From: Paramisgurnus dabryanus
Lineage: Eukaryota; Chordata; Actinopteri; Cypriniformes; Cobitidae
DNA: 64,000 nucleotides
Assembly (NCBI RefSeq): GCF_030506205.2
Contig: NC_133359.1
Coordinates: 31,245,344 to 31,309,343 of the forward strand
Direction of reading: 5' to 3'
Made by a program: the position numbers and the translations under genes. Shown in pieces: positions 63,301-64,000 of this stretch. Position 1 is the stretch's first letter, and the number at the start of each line of letters is the position of its first letter. The notes below the pieces were generated by a model, which saw only the letters and a list, made by a program, of their open reading frames with translations, searched no databases and had not been told where the DNA came from.

Positions 63301-64000
63301 AAAAACTAATGCATACACGTTTTAAAGAACACGAGAATGAGTAAATTATGAAAGAATTTTCATTGAACCTATAAAATTCCATCATTTTTTTATTCCTACT
63401 ATGGGAGTCAGTGGGTCACTATCTGCTGTGGGTTTACCATCATTCCTCAAAATATTTTCTTTTGTGTTGATCAGAAAAAAACTAATGCATACAGGTTTAA
63501 AACAACACAAGGATGAGTAAATTATGAAAGAATTTTCATTGAACCTATAAAATTCCATCATTTTTTTATTCCTACTATGGGAGTCAATGGTCACTATCTG
63601 CTGTGGGTTTACCATCATTCCTCAAAATATTTTCTTTTGTGTTTATTAGAAAAAAACGAATGCATACAGGTTTAAAACAACACGAGGATGAATAAATTAT
63701 GAAAGAATTTTCATTGAACCTAAAAAATTCCATCATTTTTTTATTCCTACTATGGGAGTCAATGGTCACTATCTGCTGTGGGTTTACCATCATTCCTCAA
63801 AATATTTTCTTTTGTGTTTATTAGAAAAAAACGAATGCATACAGGTTTAAAACAACACGAGGATGAATAAATTATGAAAGAATTTTCATTGAACCTATAA
63901 AATTCCATCATTTTTTTATTCCTACTATGGGAGTCAGTGGGTCACTATCTGCTGTGGGTTTACCATCATTCCTCAAAATATTTTCTTTTGTGTTGATCAG
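54361..64000 (+). repeat. Duplicated satellite segment with 7.18-kb offset
   Basis: Positions from 54361 recur from 61541 onward (offset 7180, then 7181 after a 1-bp A-run change). They share rare variants such as CCTCAAAAATTCC, ATTCCTTCATT, AAAAAAAATAATGC and CATACAGATTT. Near 62590 one monomer is missing and the offset becomes 7006 to the end of the window. A third, partial copy starts near 59264 (offset 2277 from 61541). Confidence 0.75.

Larger units (their letters stand above)
35266..64000 (+). repeat. Satellite array, block C (about 175-bp monomer)
   Basis: About 164 monomers without interruption, same orientation as blocks A and B. Positions up to 42262 belong to duplication copy 2; the rest is private to this block and rich in higher-order repeats. 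Variants private to this block include AAGGACTAG (48443, 48969), CTGGTGTGGG (44500) and CATACAGATTT (55258, 60164, 62440). No gene or other element interrupts it. Confidence 0.97.

Noticed and set aside
1..64000. CRISPR array
   Set aside because: The repeats are contiguous 175-bp monomers with no unique spacers, no leader and no cas genes, in a eukaryotic context.

Overview
This is a eukaryotic window with no intact host gene. About 53.4 of the 64 kb is a tandem satellite with a monomer of about 175 bp (roughly 305 copies, all in one orientation, AT-rich). It is interrupted by two copies of one 5.28-kb retrotransposon remnant. The organism is most likely a cyprinid-type teleost. The monomer reads as a tandemised fragment of a dispersed repeat that I know, from memory, to be very common in carp, zebrafish and relatives, and the inserted element is of the DIRS type that is common in fish. 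Both attributions rest on recognition by eye, not on a search.

Layout: satellite block A, 1-7884; DIRS-like element copy 1, 7885-13162; satellite block B, 13163-29987; DIRS-like element copy 2, 29988-35265; satellite block C, 35266-64000. Positions 1-20159 reappear almost unchanged at 22104-42262 (constant offset 22103). The two elements therefore come from one insertion copied by a large recent duplication, or the duplication is an assembly artefact. The satellite also carries nested higher-order repeats of 2, 3, 6 and 12 monomers and of several kilobases, as in centromeric or pericentromeric arrays.

The element lies on the minus strand. In sense order (right to left) it holds: right inverted terminal repeat; a leader; a probable gag remnant; a broken reverse transcriptase; the end of an RNase H; an unusual array of partial tyrosine-recombinase duplications; one near-complete but broken tyrosine recombinase; an internal complementary region; left inverted terminal repeat. 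The terminal architecture is that of DIRS elements. A 165-bp inverted repeat has a different extension at each end, and the complement of both extensions is fused internally around a GTT/AAC trinucleotide. The same AAC flanks the insertion. No gene in it can make a working protein, yet the ITRs and internal complementary region match perfectly by eye, which suggests recent spread in trans as a non-autonomous copy.

No rRNA, tRNA, CRISPR or prokaryotic feature was found. The many short open frames inside the satellite are by-products of the repeat.
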